A DNA stretch of 61,047 nt from Phormidesmis sp. RL_2_1 (GTDB lineage: Bacteria > Cyanobacteriota > Cyanobacteriia > Phormidesmidales > Phormidesmidaceae), in contig JAAUPS010000006.1 of NCBI GenBank assembly GCA_012033015.1, forward strand, positions 1 to 61,047, in the 5' to 3' direction. The notes beneath the pieces were generated by a model, which did no database searches, was not told where the DNA came from, and was given only the letters and a program-made list of their open reading frames with translations. Shown piece after piece: positions 22,916 to 32,516 of the stretch. Numbering within the stretch: the first letter of the stretch is position 1; every line of letters begins with the position of its first letter. A program made the position numbers and the translations under genes.

Positions 22916-25900
22916 TTACCTAACGAACCCATCTAAATCGGGCCGATAGCGGGCGAGAAAAGCGCCCTGCGCGTCGTATAGCTCTACTGGTATTTGGATT
23001 TCGGTGCTCAGTAGGGTGATGTCTTGCAGAAGCTGGTTGGACTGACTGACGAGCTGGGCCGCTGGCATGGTGCCGTTGCGTTGGTCGGGTGGCGTGATCG
23101 ACTGATCGATAATATTGTCGTAGCCCTGTAAAAGGTTGAGCCGGACGGTGCCACTGCGGACAGAATAGGTGCATTTTTGCTGGCTTGCACTGCCGCAAGC
23201 CAGGAAGAATTTGGGTTCGTAGGGTTGGAAGCGCAGGGCGGCTTGCAGATTGCTTTCGGCTTTGGTCAATGAGCTGGTGTATAGCCCACTTAAGGGCTGG
23301 GCTTCGGCCTGGGCTAAGGTGCCTTGGGGAACGATTGCTAGCTGGCTGAGTGCGTTTTCCAGCTTTCGGCGGAGATGGTCCACTGGTCTTCGCGGGCGGC
23401 TTGCTCAGCATTGGCGGCGAGCTGTTTGGCTTTTGAAAGTTCTTGGCTGGCACTGCGCTCTTGTTGAGTGCGATCGCGCACTTCCTCTAACCGCTTCAGA
23501 TAATCTGGCAAATTTTCTTGGGCCTCACTGTGAGCGTTAGTGCCCTGTGGAATTTGGCTGAGGCCATCCACTGCGGCCTCCCAAGATGCCAGGGCATTTT
23601 CCCAATCGGCTAAAGACTGAGCAGCTTCTGCTTGCTTATTGCCCAGAGTAGCCGCCTGTTGAGCCTGACGCAGGCTCATTTCAGCTTTGGCTTCGGCCTC
23701 GATGCGAACCAAAATGGTAGCTCGATTAGTCCGATATTCCACCAGCTTGCGATCGGCAAATTCACGCACTGGGCTATCGGCAGGAACATTGCTCAAGGCG
23801 TTGGCCGCAGCGCGCCATTTTTCGGCAATATCCTGCCAGGTGGACACAGCGTGCGGTGGGTTCTGAGAATCTAAAGCCGCTTGGTAGGCCAGCGCCTGGG
23901 CTTCAGTGATTTGATCGAGCGCCGAGATCTGATTTTCGTATGCGGGCAAAATTTCCTGGGCTTGGGCGTGGTAGGGCGACCATACTGGAATCGGCTTTAG
24001 CAACTGGATAGAACGGTTGAGTTGCGCCTGGGACGCCTGCACAGCAGCTAAGGATGTGTCGAGGCGAAGGTTTTCGAGGGCTTCATCGCCTTGAATTTGA
24101 GCGGTTTGAATGCGATCGCACTGCCCAAACGTACAGGGCGACTCAAACCAAAGCCAATCACCCCGATAACCAGAAATCCTAAAGCACCGACAAAAATCCA
24201 GGGACTACCTTGAGATTGTTGCTGCCACTGTTCACGCTGACGCTGTACCTCCTGCTCATCGATTGCGGCAACTTCTTGAAACAGCTCATAATCATCGTCC
24301 TCCTCACTTTCTAGGGAGTAGTCAGGGTGCTCTTCTGCGATTTCTTCGGCTGCTTCGATCTCTAGATATGTTGGGTTGAGATCTTCTTCACTTTCATATT
24401 GCTCATGGTTTCCTGCGCAGCTCTCTGGGTCGTATTCGTCAACCCCTTCAGAGGTATCTAAGCGGTCATAGTCAGCCACAATGGCTGCTTCTGAGGTCTC
24501 ATCAAATGCTGTTTGTTCGGCAGGTTCATCGCTGTTAGCTTCGTCGTTGCCAGTGTCGCCATCCACTGAATCGCGATCTAAGTCAAGGCCCAAGTCAAGG
24601 CTCAAGTCAAGATCCAAGTCAAGGCTTAAATCAAGATCGTCTGCCAATTCAGCATTACCGACTGCCTCTGCCGCTTCGTCTTCAAGCTCAAGCGTTTCTT
24701 CGTCTTCAAGCTCAAGCGTTTCTTCGTCTTCAAGCTCAAGTTGCTCTGCTGCATCTGTAGGCAGCACTTCTTCTACAGAAGCTGTGGTGGTTGATTCTTC
24801 GAACGCCAATGCTTCAAGCCCGTTCTCATCACTGCCTTTCTCATCACTGCCTTTCTCATCACTGCCTTTCTCATCATTCCCGGTCTGCTTGAATTCAGGC
24901 TCTTCTAAAGGCTCCTCCTCTAAAGGCTCTTCCTCTGCAAATTCCTCTAAACCAGGCTGCTCGAATACAAGAGCAGTTTCCTCATGGGCCAGCGTTGCCA
25001 TCTCAGATTGTTCAAATGCAGCAGTTGCCATTTCTTCTGGGACTGAATCATGAAGAAAAGGGGCATCGACGACAGATACATCATCTGCCATATCAAAAAG
25101 AGATGGATGGTCTGCTGCATCAAACAGGGACATATTGTCAGTGTGGCCATTCGCATCGTTAAAAAGAGCTGCTTCTAAATCAGTGCGATCGCGTTCTGTT
25201 TGATAAAAGTCGGTAGGCTCATCCTCGCTTAAGTTAAAGAAATCTGAGGAATGAGATGAATCAGCAGCCATCGACCTTGACATGCCCGGTAGCTCGACCG
25301 TGGGCAAATTAAACTCCGATGACTCGACCCTAGGCGCTTCACCTGGCAAATCTAGATCTAGCGATTGATCGAGAAACTCAGATATGTCTGAAGTGCTTTC
25401 TGAGGCATTCTCTGAAACAATGCCCATAGCCAAATCAGCCGCTAGTGCGGCTTCACTGTCTTCAAAATCAATACTGTCTTCAAAATCAGCACTGTCTTCA
25501 AAATCAATACTGTCTTCAAAATCAATACTGGATTTGATTTCAGGAAAAACTCCAGCCGTCTCTAGCTCAAAATCCAAAGCCGAATCCGGCTCTAAGTTGA
25601 GCTGTAAATGTTCTTCTGTTAGTTCTGCAGGAATGGGTTCATCTTCGATGGTGGCCTGTAGGTCGGGCAAGAGATGTTCTAGGTCAGCCACTGCGGTGGT
25701 AGCACTAAAAGGAAAAACTATTTTTGTATCTGAAGCATGGAGAAATATGGGTGTTTGGCTTTCTTGAGGGGGCTGTTGATGGATTTTTTCATTGCCTTGA
25801 TGATGGGCCATTGGCTGGCCAAAAAGCTCGTCAAAGCTATCCTCTACCTTCCAGATAAACGAGCGCATCGTGAAGGGTTTGTCTTCACTTACATGCTTCA

Positions 25901-26195
25901 TGAATAGCTGTACGGCGACCTGCTCTCCAGCATTCGATAAATCAGCGGCTTCCTCTGGCAGGCCCGTTGTATCAAAATGCTGCCGTAAATACTGCTCCAA
26001 CCAATCTAGGGTCCGACTGGGCAATGACCCTGTTTTAATACTTTCCTTGGCACTCTCTAACGAATACTCAATAAGCACCATCACCTTGTCTCGGCCCAAC
26101 GTACAGCGGACGTTGGTGCCCGGCGGCGTATTGCTTTGCTTCGCCAAAGCTTGAGTAACTTCTGTAGATAAGGTCTCAAAGGTAAGTGAAGACAT
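22916..26195 (-). CDS. Large acidic single-pass membrane protein, two frameshifts
   Basis: Three consecutive frames make one protein of about 1090 aa. Part 1 (26195-24048) starts MSSLTFETLSTEVTQAL, has a ~130-residue folded head, then ~450 residues of Glu/Asp/Ser-rich low complexity with tandem units (DFEDSI, LELEDEET, GSDEK, LDLDLSLDL), and a transmembrane helix (WIFVGALGFLVIGVIGFGL). At ~24137 one base is missing; repair gives CTFGQCDRIQTAQIQGDEAL and leads into part 2 (to ~23358), an Ala/Glu/Gln-rich coiled coil with repeated WENAL/WQDIA-like motifs. A second missing base at ~23358 leads into part 3, a Cys-containing domain (LACGSASQQKC) ending at 22916. The frame is also open upstream to 26396. 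Function unknown; divergent from the two-component genes. Confidence 0.75.
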
Positions 26196-26398
26196 AAAGA
26201 GGGAGCATTCGTTCAGAACGCCGGATATTTCCAAAAAAGTAAAAGCGGGCAGTTGATGATGACCATTGACAAGGAATACACTACCTCCTAGAAGCAGTTT
26301 AGGCAGCAAAGGCCACAATAGAGAGGGTAGGTCACAGCCTTGGTGAATAGCAACTGAAGTAAGTGCAGTACATGAATAAAGGGAGCCTAAAGTCAACC

Positions 26399-27181
26399 AT
26401 GAATATTTTAATTGTGGAAGATGAGGCTGAAATTGCCGAACTGATTAAGCTGTATCTGTCGAAAGAAGGATTTAACTGTCATATTTGCCGGGATGGTAGC
26501 ACTGCACTTGAGCAATTTGAAGTGGTTCAACCAGATTTGATGATTTTGGACTTGATGTTGCCCGGTCTTGATGGCTTAGAGGTTTGTACAAGAATTCGCC
26601 AACAGCAGGCCCTTAAAGATCCCTACATCATGATGCTGACGGCCAAGGGGGAGGAAATAGACCGCATCATTGGCCTTTCGACCGGAGCCGATGACTATAT
26701 GGTGAAGCCCTTTAGCCCGCGTGAGCTGGTTGCTAGGGTACGGGCTGTGTTAAGACGAAGCCTTAGGCAGGGCGGGCCTTCTCAGCCTCAATCTCAAGGT
26801 CACATCTATCAAACGGCCCATTTTATGGTCGATGTCGATCGGCGGCTGGCGTTCCGTTTGGTCGATCAAACGGTATCCAAGCCAATCATAATGCCCAGAG
26901 CTGGGGCAGAGGGTTCCCAAAATCATAGAAATACCATCACTTTAGAGCTAACACCTCTAGAATTTGACCTGCTGACGACTTTTATGAGCTATCCGGGGCG
27001 TGTGTGGAACCGTACTCAACTGATTGAAAAACTCTGGGGAAGTGACTTTTTTGGCGATGAGCGGGTGGTGGATGCCCATATCGCTCGTTTGCGCAAAAAA
27101 GTAGAGCCTAATTCTTCTGCGCCCTCCTTTATTAAGACAGTGGTGGGGGTTGGCTATCGTTTTGAAGATGACCCCTTCTAG
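26399..27181 (+). CDS. OmpR-family response regulator
   Basis: A 260-aa protein. The receiver domain starts MNILIVEDEAE (acidic pocket Glu7/Asp8), with phospho-acceptor Asp51 (LMILDLMLPG), a Thr switch (MLTAKG) and Lys in MVKPFSPRELVARV. The C-terminal winged helix follows (LTPLEFDLLTTFMSYPGRVW...RVVDAHIARLRKKVE...VVGVGYRFE). An unusually long linker (~residues 125-185) separates the domains. The start at 26399 was preferred over 26363 because it matches the canonical receiver N-terminus; GGGAG lies 13 bp upstream. The sensor kinase gene follows 145 bp downstream, so the pair very likely works together. The signal is unknown. Confidence 0.93.
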   Translation: MNILIVEDEAEIAELIKLYLSKEGFNCHICRDGSTALEQFEVVQPDLMILDLMLPGLDGLEVCTRIRQQQALKDPYIMMLTAKGEEIDRIIGLSTGADDYMVKPFSPRELVARVRAVLRRSLRQGGPSQPQSQGHIYQTAHFMVDVDRRLAFRLVDQTVSKPIIMPRAGAEGSQNHRNTITLELTPLEFDLLTTFMSYPGRVWNRTQLIEKLWGSDFFGDERVVDAHIARLRKKVEPNSSAPSFIKTVVGVGYRFEDDPF

Positions 27182-27230
27182 GGCAATCAGCAGCTAGCAC
27201 AGCAGCGCCGAAACAGTCCTAGAGCGACGC

Positions 27231-27277
27231 CAAAGGCACCTCTAAAGGCACCTCTAAAGGCATCTCTAAAGGCACTT
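27231..27277. repeat. 12-bp tandem repeat between regulator and kinase genes
   Basis: Four consecutive units of TCTAAAGGCACC type, with C/T variants, lie in the gap between response regulator and histidine kinase. No hairpin is obvious. Confidence 0.75.
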
Positions 27278-27326
27278 AAGTGCGGCCTTGTAGCTCATTG
27301 TATTTTTTCCAGGTCAAACCGTATTT

Positions 27327-28516
27327 ATGGTCAAACCAAATGTTTCCAATCAATCAGTTCCCAATCAATCAATAGATAGCTCTCATCACAACCCCATAAA
27401 TAGGCCAAGAGCTAACTTACGGAGTCGCCTTTTAATTTCGCAGCTCATTGTCATGGCAGTAACCGTAATGGCACTTGCTGCGGTGAGTCGCCTTTATACC
27501 CCTCGTTATTTTGTGATTACGCTGGAGCGGATGGAGCGCCGGGGCTTTATTCGACAACAGGTGAAAGGGCAACTGATGGAGGGTTTTGCGGAGACTTGGA
27601 TACAAGGGATGGTGTGGTCGATTATACTGGGTGGCTCTACAGCAGGGGGGGTGAGCTACTGGCTCTCCCAGCGAATTACTCAGCCTTTGCTCCGAATGGA
27701 GTCGGTGACGCAGCAGTTTGCTGCGGGTGATTTGTCTTCGAGGGTACCGCCGTTAGAAATTCCTGAGTTTGACCGATTGGGCCATAGTTTTAATCGGATG
27801 GCGGATGATTTAGAAGATGTGGAGCAACGGCGCAGGGAACTCGTGGGGGATTTGTCCCATGAGCTGCGAACACCGCTGACGATTGTGCGGGGGTATTTGG
27901 AGGGATTGGCCGATGGTGCCATAGAACCCTCAGCTCAGACCTATAGCAAGCTTGTACGAGAGACTGAGCGGTTGCAGCGACTAGTCATGATTTGCAGGAG
28001 CTTTCTAAGCTAGAGGCGGGATATTTACCCATTGAAGCGCGGGAGATGGCTTTATCACCTGTGATTAACCGAGTCGGCGATCGCTTTGCCGACCAGCTTT
28101 TAGCGTCTGATCAACTGACGCTTAAGATTGATATTGCGGAAGATTTACCGCCTGTGTGGGGTGATCCAGCCCGGATTGAGCAGGTGCTGGTGAATTTGCT
28201 GAGTAATGCTCTGCGCCATACGCCAGCGGGGACGGTGACGGTGCGGGCCTATCAAAAGGAGAGATCAGCTCAAGATTTTGTGTGGGTAGATGTGGTAGAT
28301 ACTGGTATCGGTATTGCTGAGCAAGATTTACCCCATGTGTTTGAGCGGTTTTGGCGGGCGGATAGATCGCGCGATCGCACGTCAGGAGGATCGGGCATTG
28401 GGCTTGCCATCTGCCGTCGCCTAGTGGCATTGCAAGGCGGGCAGATTTTTGCAGACAGCCAACTCACCATCGGCAGTACCTTCAGCTTTTCCTTACCGAT
28501 TCACCCAATTATGTAA
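27327..28516 (+). CDS. Membrane sensor histidine kinase, frameshifted at ~27985
   Basis: Together the two frames give a ~396-aa kinase: two membrane helices (SRLLISQLIVMAVTVMALAA, ~residues 33-52, and WIQGMVWSIILGGSTAGGVS), a HAMP domain (SQRITQPLLRMESV...DLSSRVP...FDRLGHSFNRMADDL), HisKA with the phospho-acceptor His in SHELRTPLTIVRGYLEGL, then HATPase with the N box (NLLSNALRHTP), DTGIGI, FERFWRADRSR and GSGIGLAICRRLV. After RLQRLV the frame breaks; one added base continues DLQELSKLEAGYLPI in the second frame. All catalytic blocks are intact across the break, so a base-calling deletion is likely. The short external loop suggests sensing in or near the membrane. It partners the regulator upstream. 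Confidence 0.88.
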
Positions 28517-28605
28517 AGACTAAGAGAATGCGGTAGGCACTTAAGTAATAACGCGGTCATCATCTGAGTAAGAGTCAGATTTTATACGCGGTTGCACTGA
28601 AAGCC

Positions 28606-29796
28606 ATGAATTCGTCACGTCTTACATTGTCAGATAATTTTCTATTGGATAGCTTACCGGATAGCTTGACGGATAGCTTGACGGAGACTACCACCATCAC
28701 AGACGAGAGCACCTCTTTTCAGGATGCTTCAGGCAATGTCAAGCCAATTAAGCGTCTCTTCAAAAATCGCTTTAAAATTATTCGCAGATTAGGACGAGGC
28801 GGCTTTAGCACCGCTTATCTCGCTCAAGATATTACAGCTTCGAATCCTGTAGCCTGTGTCATTAAGCATCTAAAATATCCATTCAAAGCTGACACATCAC
28901 ACCATAGCCAAGCAAATCACAAGCTAACCCATCACCGGATCTCAAAAGCACTTGGCCAAGAGAGGCTCAATTGCCGTTTTCAACGAGAGGCTCGGATGAT
29001 GGCTCGCCTTGCTCGCCATCCCCAACTGCCTCGCTTGCTCGATCATTTTACCGATGGCGATCAGTTTTACTTGGTGCAAGAGCACATACCAGGTCCAATA
29101 CTGAGTCAGGAGTTTAGCCGTAAGGGGCCTCAAAGTGAAGCCGATGTGAAAGCGTTTTTGCAAGAGATGCTGCCCATCATTCGCCATATGCACCGCCACC
29201 AACTGCTGCATCTCGACATCAAGCCTTCTAATATCATTCGTCGCAGCAGTGATCAAAAGCTTGTTCTGATAGATTTTGGTGCGGTTCGTCGGTATCCCAA
29301 TGAAGGGGCTTTGAGCACCTCTGAAAAATGCGCGGGTACCGTTGGCTTTGCCCCAGCAGAGCAACTCGCAGGAAACCCCACATTTGCCAGTGATATCTAT
29401 GCTTTGGGCGTAACGGCGCTTTATATGCTGACGATGACTTCCCCGTTGGATTTTGCCACATCACCGAGAGGTCAGCATCTACGCTGGCAAGAGTCGGTGA
29501 CGGTGAGCCGATATTTTAAGCAAATTCTGAGCAGAATGCTTCACCCCGATGCCGAGCGGCGTTTTCAGACGATTGATGAGTTAGCGCGTGCCTTGAGCTT
29601 GGAGCCTCACTACGACACTCTGAAAACCTGTATGACTAGCCAGCCCTGGGTTGGAGAGCGGTTTGAAAGGCCAGAAGCCTGCCGGTTAGAAGATTATGCT
29701 GCTCATAGCGGTCTCAGTCAGACTCGGCGTCAGGCCGCATCTATCCGTCGCTGGCAGCAGCGCCGCCGTCAGTTTGCAACTTTTACGCCTAAATAG
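28606..29796 (+). CDS. Eukaryotic-type Ser/Thr protein kinase
   Basis: A 396-aa soluble kinase. Residues ~48-340 form the kinase domain: GRGGFSTAY glycine loop, catalytic Lys in VIKHLK, HLDIKPSNII catalytic loop, IDFGAVR metal motif, and the GFAPAEQL stretch that replaces APE in this cyanobacterial group. The C-terminal ~80 residues are basic and unrecognised; they lack the TPR, WD40 or pentapeptide modules often found in relatives. A 12-bp repeat near the start encodes DSLPDSLTDSLTE. It follows the two-component genes on the same strand but with its own 90-bp gap. The phosphorylation target is unknown. Confidence 0.9.
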   Translation: MNSSRLTLSDNFLLDSLPDSLTDSLTETTTITDESTSFQDASGNVKPIKRLFKNRFKIIRRLGRGGFSTAYLAQDITASNPVACVIKHLKYPFKADTSHHSQANHKLTHHRISKALGQERLNCRFQREARMMARLARHPQLPRLLDHFTDGDQFYLVQEHIPGPILSQEFSRKGPQSEADVKAFLQEMLPIIRHMHRHQLLHLDIKPSNIIRRSSDQKLVLIDFGAVRRYPNEGALSTSEKCAGTVGFAPAEQLAGNPTFASDIYALGVTALYMLTMTSPLDFATSPRGQHLRWQESVTVSRYFKQILSRMLHPDAERRFQTIDELARALSLEPHYDTLKTCMTSQPWVGERFERPEACRLEDYAAHSGLSQTRRQAASIRRWQQRRRQFATFTPK

Positions 29797-29824
29797 GTTT
29801 AGGCATTTGCAGCCTCATCAGCTA

Positions 29825-30865
29825 CTACGAATTGGTCAACCATTGAGCGACCAAATCATGGAGATCGGCGGCACTTTCGTCGTAAAAAAAGTGCCCTGCA
29901 TTCTCCACTTGTACAAATGTGATTTGAGTATTGAGGGTGTGAATGTATTGGCCCCAGGCAATTGGGATGACGCGATCGCACTTTCCCCAAATCAACAGCG
30001 TCGGCACTTTCACCAACGGGATTAAATCCTGTGTCATGGGACTAAATTGTGTCGAAGTGCGGGACTTGACTAAATAGCAAAACATTCGCGCAGCCCCTGG
30101 CTCTAGAGTGGGTCGCACAAATCCGTCAATCAATGCGGCATCTACCCGGTCGGGGTTTTGGTGCAGCTTACGCAGTACTGAGCGGATAAACCCTGGTCGT
30201 CGAGCCAGCCTAAACAACGGCCGCAGTAATACAGGAGAAGCAAACCAGCCTTCGACCACTGCACCGACCTTGGCGGCTGCATTGCCAATTTCTTGTCTAT
30301 CGGGGGGTAAGGTTAACATCACCAGCCGAGCAACTTGTTCAGGGTGTTCAGCCGTTACCTGTAAGGCCACCGCAGCCCCCAAGGAATGGCCCAATAGCAG
30401 CATCGGCCTGCGTAAAAAGCTGTGCCAAAAGTCGGCGACTTGTGCCACCCATAGATCGGTGCTTAGGGCCGTAGCAACCTTTTGCGAACCACCAAATCCG
30501 AGCAAATCGAGGGCATAGACCGGTCGCTCTTGGGCAAATACACTCAAATTTTCACGCCACTGTTCTAAACTCGACCCGGCACCATGCAACAGTAGCAGGG
30601 GAGGTTGATGGTAGTAGTCAGGTGTGGTAGCTAGAGCGCTGGTTAAGCAGGTGTAGCGAATGCGCCAGCCACGCCAGTACCAAAACCGCTGCTCACCTAA
30701 GTGAGCGCCTAATTGAACCCCCAAGTGAGCCCCCAAGTGAGCGCCTAACTGCCCGTCTAACTGCCCATCTAACTGCCCATCTAACTGTCGCCCTAAATGG
30801 AGTGTAGGCGGCAATATCGGCGGCAACGGCGGATGATCGATTGAGAGACTTTGGTTGTGTGGCAT
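29825..30865 (-). CDS. Alpha/beta hydrolase with N-terminal repeat expansion
   Basis: A 346-aa alpha/beta-hydrolase-fold protein. Motifs: LLLHGAGSSLEQW (oxyanion HG), nucleophile elbow GHSLGAAVAL, WGKCDRVIP (acid) and NAGHFFYDE (catalytic His). Ahead of the domain, residues ~29-60 are a tetrapeptide tandem series (QLDG x3, then QLGAHLGAHLGVQLGAHLGE) coded by a 12-bp DNA repeat at about 30692-30792. Such a repeat is not part of the family and is probably a recent microsatellite growth. It is convergent with the Ser/Thr kinase gene (28-bp gap) and divergent from rpiA. The substrate is unknown. Confidence 0.88.
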   Translation of the reverse strand: MPHNQSLSIDHPPLPPILPPTLHLGRQLDGQLDGQLDGQLGAHLGAHLGVQLGAHLGEQRFWYWRGWRIRYTCLTSALATTPDYYHQPPLLLLHGAGSSLEQWRENLSVFAQERPVYALDLLGFGGSQKVATALSTDLWVAQVADFWHSFLRRPMLLLGHSLGAAVALQVTAEHPEQVARLVMLTLPPDRQEIGNAAAKVGAVVEGWFASPVLLRPLFRLARRPGFIRSVLRKLHQNPDRVDAALIDGFVRPTLEPGAARMFCYLVKSRTSTQFSPMTQDLIPLVKVPTLLIWGKCDRVIPIAWGQYIHTLNTQITFVQVENAGHFFYDESAADLHDLVAQWLTNS

Positions 30866-30934
30866 GTCTTTACTTTACTCGCTACCCGCTTTCCCTCATG
30901 CTAATAAGCAAGCGCATTTTAGGAGAGAGCATCC

Positions 30935-31633
30935 ATGGATCCTGTCAAACTGATGAAACAAGAAGTTGGTCGTGCGGCGGCGGCCCAAGTGAAGTCTGGT
31001 ACGGTTGTCGGCCTAGGTACCGGTTCAACGACAGCCTATGCCATTCAGTTTATTGGTGAGCGAATTGCCGCTGGCGAACTGACGGATGTTGTCGGTATTC
31101 CCACGTCTTTTCAGGCATCGGTATTGGCTAAGCAGCATGGTATTCCTTTGAGCACACTGGACGATGTAGATCATATTGATATTGCGATTGATGGTGCCGA
31201 TGAAGTCGATCCGCAGATGAATTTGATCAAAGGTGGGGGCGCTGCCCATACCCGTGAAAAGGTGGTGGATGGTTTGGCTGAGCGCTTTGTGGTGGTGGTG
31301 GATAGCTCTAAGCTGAGTGACAAAATTGGCACGATTTTTGCGCTGCCGGTAGAAGTTTTGCCGATGGCGATCGCACCTGTGACGCGCGCTTTGGAAAAAC
31401 TAGGCGGCCAGGTAGAGCTGCGTATGGGCATTCAAAAAGATGGCCCGGTCATTACCGATCAAGGCAATATGGTGCTGGATGTGACGTTTAATGGCATTGA
31501 TAACCCGGCTGAAATGGAAAGCACCATTAACAATATTCCGGGCGTGCTGGAGAATGGCCTCTTTGTAGGACTAGCAAGTGAAGTGCTAATTGGTGAAGTC
31601 AAAGACGGCAAAGCGACAGTGCGCAGTATGTAG
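30935..31633 (+). CDS. rpiA: Ribose-5-phosphate isomerase A
   Basis: A 232-aa enzyme that interconverts ribose-5-phosphate and ribulose-5-phosphate in the Calvin and pentose-phosphate cycles. Visible are the phosphate loop [12 protein letters not shown], the [17 protein letters not shown] active-site segment, and the [16 protein letters not shown] loop with the catalytic Glu. Length is typical of RpiA. A strong Shine-Dalgarno (AGGAGAG) lies about 8 bp before the ATG. It is monocistronic in appearance, divergent from the hydrolase. Confidence 0.97.
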   Translation: MDPVKLMKQEVGRAAAAQVKSGTVVGLGTGSTTAYAIQFIGERIAAGELTDVVGIPTSFQASVLAKQHGIPLSTLDDVDHIDIAIDGADEVDPQMNLIKGGGAAHTREKVVDGLAERFVVVVDSSKLSDKIGTIFALPVEVLPMAIAPVTRALEKLGGQVELRMGIQKDGPVITDQGNMVLDVTFNGIDNPAEMESTINNIPGVLENGLFVGLASEVLIGEVKDGKATVRSM

Positions 31634-31719
31634 GCTTACGGTATGTAGACTCGTCATAGATGTATGGGAGATGTATTAGGAGGATATATGGTCTAAAAGA
31701 TATGGCCTAGGATATATGG

Positions 31720-32516
31720 TCATAAAGGCGGCTGTTGAGGCGCTAGAGAGTCATCTGCGACTTGGCAACAGTCTAAAACTGGGGCCGTGACCAAATCGGC
31801 CAAATCCAAAAGGCCAAGGACGTTGCTCCAGTCTTGGGCGATCGCATCATTGTCGGGTTGGGTGAGACGAAGGGCCGCTAACTCACTGAGCATATCCTGC
31901 AAAAACCGTAGCTTGCGTAGAGGGCCGCGCGGTTGCGGGGATTGGTTTCATTGAACGTGCGGGTCAAAGCAGGGGCATTGGCGCGGCGCTCTATCCAGCC
32001 ATCTACGGCGGTGCTGCCATCTGTGCAGTTGAGCGTGAGTGCCCAATAGTACGGTGTATTGAGTGCCAAATCTACCGTAATTGGCACGCTAACGACGCCG
32101 CTGTGCTCGGTTTGGCCCATAAGCTGCCCTTGAAACAGAAGCTGACGGTGCTGATCTTGAACGATAAGTTCTGTGGTGGTGTTTTCGCTGAGAGGCTGCG
32201 GCAGGTAAAACAACAATGTTGGCTGAGCTTTCGTGGTGAGGGTGCCCACCGTTTCTTCAATGCGAGTAACACCCAATTCTTCGACGGTGCGACTATCGGC
32301 GTAGCTAATCGCTGTCAGGGGGATCTCGGCTTGACAGCCGCCGCGTGAGCCGCCGCCGCGACGGCGATTTCCAGGCCGCCCAGGGTTAATGAGATTGTCT
32401 GGATTGAACTGAATAGGGAGCGAGGGTAAGGATTGAGCTGTTGCAGGTGGGATGGTTAAAAGCAGTAAAAGAACGCTCCAGAGGGCGGCGGACTGGGGAA
32501 AGGCTAGAAAATTCAT
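31720..32516 (-). CDS. DUF928 secreted protein, frameshifted at ~31903
   Basis: About 265 aa in two frames. It has an N-terminal signal peptide (SAALWSVLLLLLTIPPATAQ), a Gly/Arg-rich stretch (GRPGNRRRGGGSRGGC), then the DUF928 core: LTAISY, PTLLFYLPQPLSENTTTELIV, VPITVDLALNTPYYWALTLNC and DGWIERR. In a run of five T (minus strand; 31901-31905) one base appears lost. With it restored, NRAALYASYGFLQDMLSELAALRLTQPDN continues to 31720, matching the usual DUF928 ending. Its ATG overlaps the stop of the CHAT-CHASE2 gene as ATGA, so the two are translationally coupled. The family is essentially cyanobacterial and of unknown function. Confidence 0.85.

Noticed and set aside
22920-23453. 177-codon minus-strand ORF rich in Pro/Ser/Arg
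   Set aside because: It is the alternative frame over the third part of the acidic protein gene; the other frame has the natural sequence.
24481-25053. 190-codon Ser-rich plus-strand ORF
   Set aside because: It is the complement of the Glu/Asp-rich repeats of the acidic protein; GAA/GAT repeats read as TTC/ATC, giving Ser-rich shadows.
30692-30792. Possible CRISPR array
   Set aside because: The units are 12 bp with no spacers and lie in a reading frame of the hydrolase; it is a plain tandem repeat.
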